Below the pieces are notes generated by a model that was not told the origin of the DNA, made no database searches, and saw only the letters and a program-made list of their open reading frames with translations. A DNA stretch of 64,000 bases from G020348185 sp964525045 (GTDB taxonomy: Bacteria > Nitrospirota > Nitrospiria > Nitrospirales > UBA8639). Positions 60,910-64,000 of the stretch are shown here, piece by piece; the first letter of the stretch is position 1, and each line of letters begins with the position of its first letter. Where the stretch lies: positions 124,001 through 188,000 of the forward strand of contig CAZGFD010000001.1 of NCBI GenBank assembly GCA_964525045.1, read 5' to 3'. The position numbers and the translations under genes are program-made.

Positions 60910-61944
60910 TTAGCGGAGGCCGACACGCTCGATGAGCGTCATCGTAGGTTCACGAAGCTCCGCCAGCCGGGCCAATGGGACCTCGGCGACACGAAAGCTT
61001 GTGCGGGGCGGGAGGGATGGGTCCGTCTCTACAGGGGAATACAGAGGATATTCTTTGTTCAACTCAGCAAACATCTTTTGCCCGGTATGAGAGACCAGGA
61101 ATTGGATCAGCCGGATAGCTTCGGGAAGGTGGGCGGTAGGAGCAATGACCCCGATTCCCGCGGCATTCATAATTGTCCCCATGCCGTCGGGCCCTTGGTC
61201 GGTTAACCGCAGGGCGATGGGAGCATTGGGATGCTTCTCTAAATGACGGTAGATGTAGTAATGATTCACAATGCCCAACGCCACCTTCCCTTTTGCCACG
61301 GCATCAACAATTTGCCGGTTTTTCCCGAAGACAAAATTCCCTGCATTGTCTTTGATGCCTCTCAGAAAGGCTTCAGCGGTTTCTTCTCCTTTCGCTTCGA
61401 GAATGACGGAGACCCCCGCTTGAAGATATTCATTGCCGGCTGTCGGGATGGCAAGTTTTCCTTTCCACCGGGGATCGGCAACGTCTAAAATGGAGTTCAG
61501 GTGTTTAGGGTCCACAAGAGAAGTGTTGTACACCACGACCCAGATCCTTCCGGATAACCCGATCCAACTATTGTCGGGCGCACGAAAAGGGGAGGGGATC
61601 GTCCGTTCGACTTCTTCGAGGTTGAGCGGGCGTAAAAGGCGGAGTACCCGTGCACGTTCAAGTGTGCCGGCCTCGTTGGTAATAACTACATCAGCTGGTG
61701 TTCGTGCTCCCTCGGCTTGTAATCGATTCAATAACTCAGTGCTGCCAGAGGTCAACATTCGAATAGAAATGCCTGTCTTTTGCTGAAAGGTGTCCAAAAC
61801 CGGTTTGATCAAACGCTCCGCTCGTCCAGAATACACGGTCAGGGTGTCAGCGGCATTGGCAGGGTCCCCACCGCCAACAAGCAGCAAGGAAACCAAAACC
61901 AGACTTACCGAAAAGGGGTTATGGCCAAAAATATTTTTTTTCAT
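60910..61944 (-). CDS. fbpA: Ferric iron ABC transporter substrate-binding protein
   Basis: 344 aa from ATG 61944 (GAGGA upstream; the TTG one codon earlier is rejected). Signal peptide cut near ANAAD, then LTVYSGRAERLIKPVLDTFQ, TPADVVITNEAGTLERARV and the iron-ligand tyrosine pair NHYYIYRHLE (Tyr 230, 231), as in FbpA/FutA/IdiA. Binds Fe(III) in the periplasm. Fur-like site H is about 110 bp upstream. Confidence 0.93.
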   Translation of the reverse strand: MKKNIFGHNPFSVSLVLVSLLLVGGGDPANAADTLTVYSGRAERLIKPVLDTFQQKTGISIRMLTSGSTELLNRLQAEGARTPADVVITNEAGTLERARVLRLLRPLNLEEVERTIPSPFRAPDNSWIGLSGRIWVVVYNTSLVDPKHLNSILDVADPRWKGKLAIPTAGNEYLQAGVSVILEAKGEETAEAFLRGIKDNAGNFVFGKNRQIVDAVAKGKVALGIVNHYYIYRHLEKHPNAPIALRLTDQGPDGMGTIMNAAGIGVIAPTAHLPEAIRLIQFLVSHTGQKMFAELNKEYPLYSPVETDPSLPPRTSFRVAEVPLARLAELREPTMTLIERVGLR

Positions 61945-62053
61945 CAATTAACATCCTCTTCGAGAAGTGGAGTTCGAACAAAGATGAAGATGATTCTGGG
62001 AGAACAATTGTCTGATATAGGTGTATGGGTTAATGGAATGGGACTACCGTTTT

Positions 62054-62080
62054 GATATTGATATTGAATCAAAATATCAA
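62054..62080. promoter_or_regulatory. Fur-box-like site H
   Basis: GATATTGATATTGAATC contains two GATAAT-type hexamers in tandem, then AAAATATCAA gives a reversed unit, in the 168-bp spacer between fur and fbpA. The array fits the three-hexamer description of Fur boxes and should control the iron transporter. Confidence 0.65.
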
Positions 62081-62115
62081 TCAAAAAATCAAAAAAAACC
62101 AAAAAACAAATACGT

Positions 62116-62547
62116 TTAAGCCCGGCAACTGGCGCACAGACCGTAGAGCTCAAGTTTATGAGTCTGAATCAAAAATCCGTTTTTAGTGGCAACTTCTTCT
62201 TGAAGCTTTTCAATTTGGCAATTCTGAAACTCAACAATTTTCCCGCAGGACGTGCAAATCATATGATCGTGATGGCCTTTATGGGCCACGTTGTCGAATT
62301 GAGTTTGTGTCCCAAAATGCCGTTCCTGGGCCAAGCCGGTCTCACAAAATAATTTTAAGGTCCGGTAAATGGTGGCAAGCCCAATATGAGGGTCTTTCTT
62401 GGCCAGAAGGTGATACATTTGTTCAGCGGTGACATGCTCCATTTTTAAAAAAGCATTCAGGATATGCTCGCGCTGCCGCGTGAGTTTGAGATTGTGTTTG
62501 CTCAGATGCTGCTTTAAAACATCCAGTTCTTTTGCTGATCTCGCCAT
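62116..62547 (-). CDS. fur: Ferric uptake regulator
   Basis: 143 aa from ATG 62547; a TTG at 62565 would add six residues. Winged helix LKLTRQREHILNAFLKMEHV and the recognition region LATIYRTLKLFCETGLAQE; metal sites in HKGHHDHMICTSCG and the C-terminal CASC, giving two CxxC pairs for structural zinc. Fur subfamily is favoured over PerR or Zur by the surrounding iron genes and Fur-like boxes. Its own promoter appears at 62581-62609. Confidence 0.93.
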   Translation of the reverse strand: MARSAKELDVLKQHLSKHNLKLTRQREHILNAFLKMEHVTAEQMYHLLAKKDPHIGLATIYRTLKLFCETGLAQERHFGTQTQFDNVAHKGHHDHMICTSCGKIVEFQNCQIEKLQEEVATKNGFLIQTHKLELYGLCASCRA

Positions 62548-62580
62548 GAGGAAAAACTCTGCCAATTGAGTGAAGCACGT

Positions 62581-62609
62581 ATTAAACCCAAAAGTTTCTT
62601 GCGGGTCAA
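62581..62609 (-). promoter_or_regulatory. Promoter of fur
   Basis: Minus strand TTGACC (62604-62609), 17-bp spacer, TTTAAT (62581-62586), each one base from the sigma-70 consensus. Start point near 62573, 26 nt before ATG 62547. No Fur-like palindrome overlaps it. Confidence 0.65.
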
Positions 62610-62776
62610 GCTAGCATCTCTTGCATGCTGAAAGAGAAAGGAGCTGAGTAGGTCCGAATGGGAGGTGCCCCGTGATGAATTCATTGACGGTTCCTTGTGG
62701 TCCAAACTAGACTTTTACCCACTGGAACACAAGATGGGAAAACATTATCCTCCAAAAGAAGGTTAGGGAACTGGTC

Positions 62777-63337
62777 ATGAGAAAGCCTCAGGATATTACG
62801 ATTGATCGTGCACTGCTGATTTATCTTCTGCAATTGGCGGAACCTTTTGGGTTTATGAGCGATGTCAAATTGCAACAATTGATTTTTTTGAGTGAATTGC
62901 AAATGTTAGGAAAGGGCTTACGGGGCTTGCACTTTGAATTTATGCGATTTGCCTATGGGGCGTTCAGTAAAGATGTCGATAATGATCTCTTGTTTCTTCG
63001 CCGCAAAGAGCGACTTGAAAATTTTAATGTGACCGACCAGTCTCAATCTGTTCTCCAGTTGCTGGACAACGTGAGCAAGGAATCGGAGCCCAACCAGCAA
63101 ATCATGGAAATCCTTCAGGCCGTTATCAATTTGTACGGACCGCAGGACAATTCCGATATCATGAAATCGGTCGAGGCCATTGAAATTAGTCCTGCCCATG
63201 ACGTGCAACAGAAAATCGCAATTCGGGATGTCTCGTTCCATACAATTATCTTGGTTCCTTCTCGAATCGAGGTCACCGAAGAATTTGCGTTGTCACCTTC
63301 GCAAATAACCCAATTTAATGCGGCCTTGGGGTATTAG
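62777..63337 (+). CDS. SocA/Panacea-like domain protein
   Basis: 186 aa. VKLQQLIFLSELQMLGKGLR and LHFEFMRFAYGAFSKDVDND resemble the Panacea (DUF4065/SocA) domain found in antitoxins and phage-associated proteins (KLQKLxYF...YGP/YGAF...D). Starts MRKPQDITIDRALLIYLLQL, also typical. No toxin-like gene adjoins it, so it may be an orphan. It is divergent from fur. Confidence 0.6.
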   Translation: MRKPQDITIDRALLIYLLQLAEPFGFMSDVKLQQLIFLSELQMLGKGLRGLHFEFMRFAYGAFSKDVDNDLLFLRRKERLENFNVTDQSQSVLQLLDNVSKESEPNQQIMEILQAVINLYGPQDNSDIMKSVEAIEISPAHDVQQKIAIRDVSFHTIILVPSRIEVTEEFALSPSQITQFNAALGY

Positions 63338-63344
63338 AGATGGG

Positions 63345-63475
63345 TTTCAGGTTTCAAGTTCCAGGTTTCAGGCAACGGAAAAAATTCGGGTTCAGGGTTT
63401 CGAGTTTCGGGCAAGATCAAAAAGGTTTTTGATAACAAAAAGAAGTTTCGGATTTCGAGATTCGAGATTGGGGAA
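63345..63475. repeat. Degenerate GTTTC-type simple repeats
   Basis: Successive variants of GGTTTCAGG, GTTCCAGG, GGTTTCGAG and TTTCGGATTTCGAG fill this stretch after the SocA-like gene. The units are imperfect and tandem. No coding potential; possibly a slippage-derived spacer. Confidence 0.6.
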
Positions 63476-63496
63476 CTGAGGCTTCAAAAATGATGG

Positions 63497-63536
63497 CCCC
63501 CGCGGAATGAGACAATCGAATCTCATTCCGCGGGGG
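63497..63536 (-). terminator. 16-bp perfect hairpin terminator after comEA-like gene
   Basis: CCCCCGCGGAATGAGA (63497-63512), loop CAATCGAA, TCTCATTCCGCGGGGG (63521-63536). On the minus strand it is followed by CCATCATTTTTG. Lies 34 bp after the stop of the helix-hairpin-helix gene. Confidence 0.8.
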
Positions 63537-63569
63537 TGTTTAGAGTAATGGGGAAAAGGTCACGGAAGT

Positions 63570-63902
63570 TTAATGAACAATTCCCTTGTGTGCCGATGAA
63601 GAAGGATCTCCTCCTTCAACTGTGATCTGGTCGCGCAATTTTGCGAGTTTTCCCTCTCCGATCCCCTTGACATTTAAAAGACCATCGACATTTTTAAAGG
63701 GACCATTGTCTGTCCGGTAGTCAAGAATCCGTTGGGCGAGATCCGGCCCAATTCCCGGGAGAGTTTCAAGTTGTTCGGCCGTGGCCGTATTGAGGTTAAT
63801 TTGGCCGGGGGCCGCACCACTAAAAGTTGGAGCGAACAAAACGCACCCCCAGAAAATGAGTAAGCACAAAAAGCTCTTTGTTTTTGATGTGTTAAGGAAC
63901 AT
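63570..63902 (-). CDS. ComEA-like helix-hairpin-helix DNA-binding protein
   Basis: 110 aa from ATG 63902 (GGGAGG upstream). Signal peptide KSFLCLLIFWGCVLFAP, then two HhH motifs: LNTATAEQLETLPGIGPDLA and VDGLLNVKGIGEGKLAKL, the ComEA fold that pulls DNA through the periplasm during natural transformation. With the pilMNOP genes this hints at competence, but such proteins also occur in non-competent bacteria. Confidence 0.85.
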   Translation of the reverse strand: MFLNTSKTKSFLCLLIFWGCVLFAPTFSGAAPGQINLNTATAEQLETLPGIGPDLAQRILDYRTDNGPFKNVDGLLNVKGIGEGKLAKLRDQITVEGGDPSSSAHKGIVH

Positions 63903-63920
63903 TAGACCATCCCTCCCAAT

Positions 63921-63985
63921 AAAAAAGGGCAACCAGGAGTCCCGGTAGCCAATGAATAAAATGGGCCAACCGTCCCTGGTTACCC
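63921..63985 (-). terminator. Long hairpin with T-run in comEA-like leader
   Basis: GGGCAACCAGG (63927-63937) and CCTGGTTACCC (63975-63985) form an 11-bp outer stem; inner GCCAAT and ATGGGC can also pair. The minus strand has six T (63921-63926) just before the GGGAGG of the comEA-like gene. It may terminate an upstream gene beyond the window or act as an attenuator. Confidence 0.55.
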
Positions 63986-64000
63986 TCGAGGTATACTTTC

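Noticed and set aside
1..64000. tRNA, rRNA or tmRNA genes
   Set aside because: No cloverleaf with a T-loop GTTCGA-type core and acceptor stem, and no rRNA-like stretch, was recognised on either strand.

Overview
The window reads as a chromosomal segment of a Gram-negative bacterium of the phylum Nitrospirota, most likely a Nitrospira-like nitrite oxidiser with an intermediate G+C content (a marine-type lineage would fit). This rests on the gene order, the protein sequences, the LPS-export and outer-membrane porin genes and the iron and redox accessory genes. It is inference; no 16S rRNA gene is present.

Region 1 (1-21,340, all + strand) is a long str-S10-spc-alpha superoperon: the end of rpoC, rpsL-rpsG-fusA-tuf, rpsJ through rplQ, with secY, adk, map, infA and rpoA embedded in the usual order. 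A consensus sigma-70 promoter (TTGACA, 17 bp, TATAAT) precedes rpsL. Two oddities stand out: a G-ending, differently coded tuf gene with a modified switch I loop, and a dispersed palindromic repeat between rpmJ and rpsM.

Region 2 (21,690-38,890, + strand) holds envelope and regulation genes: lptC-lptA-lptB (LPS export), rpoN (sigma-54), rapZ, pilM-N-O-P (type IV pilus alignment complex) followed by a lone AMIN-domain protein where pilQ would be expected, aroC-aroB (shikimate pathway), a GAF-GAF-ANTAR antiterminator, a palindrome-bounded cassette with a broken four-helix-bundle gene, then nadE and glnD. The nadE start codon directly follows an intrinsic terminator whose 3' arm contains its Shine-Dalgarno sequence. 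Glutamine-dependent NAD synthetase, the PII uridylyltransferase and an ANTAR protein side by side suggest nitrogen-linked control.

Region 3 (about 39,000-62,600, mostly - strand) is an accessory, iron-responsive region. At least eight Fur-box-like palindromes lie upstream of or between its genes. It includes bacterioferritin, an AraC regulator, a PepSY protein, a degenerate peroxiredoxin, a large dihaem cytochrome c peroxidase-like protein, a lipoprotein/FMN-binding protein/four-helix membrane protein operon, a porin, several small zinc-ribbon proteins, a lipoprotein-ApbE-lipoprotein operon, a ferric-iron ABC transporter (binding protein, permease, ATPase) with a His-rich Spy/CpxP-like protein, and finally fur. 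The presence of both an ApbE flavin transferase and its SGATMS-bearing substrate suggests a flavin-based extracytoplasmic electron-transfer chain, possibly for ferric iron reduction. An IS3-family element with 3-bp target duplications has landed between the bacterioferritin promoter and its coding sequence, and a neighbouring lipoprotein gene is broken by an in-frame stop.

The right end (62,700-64,000) holds a SocA/Panacea-like protein, a stretch of degenerate simple repeats and a ComEA-like helix-hairpin-helix protein whose leader contains a long hairpin with a T-run.
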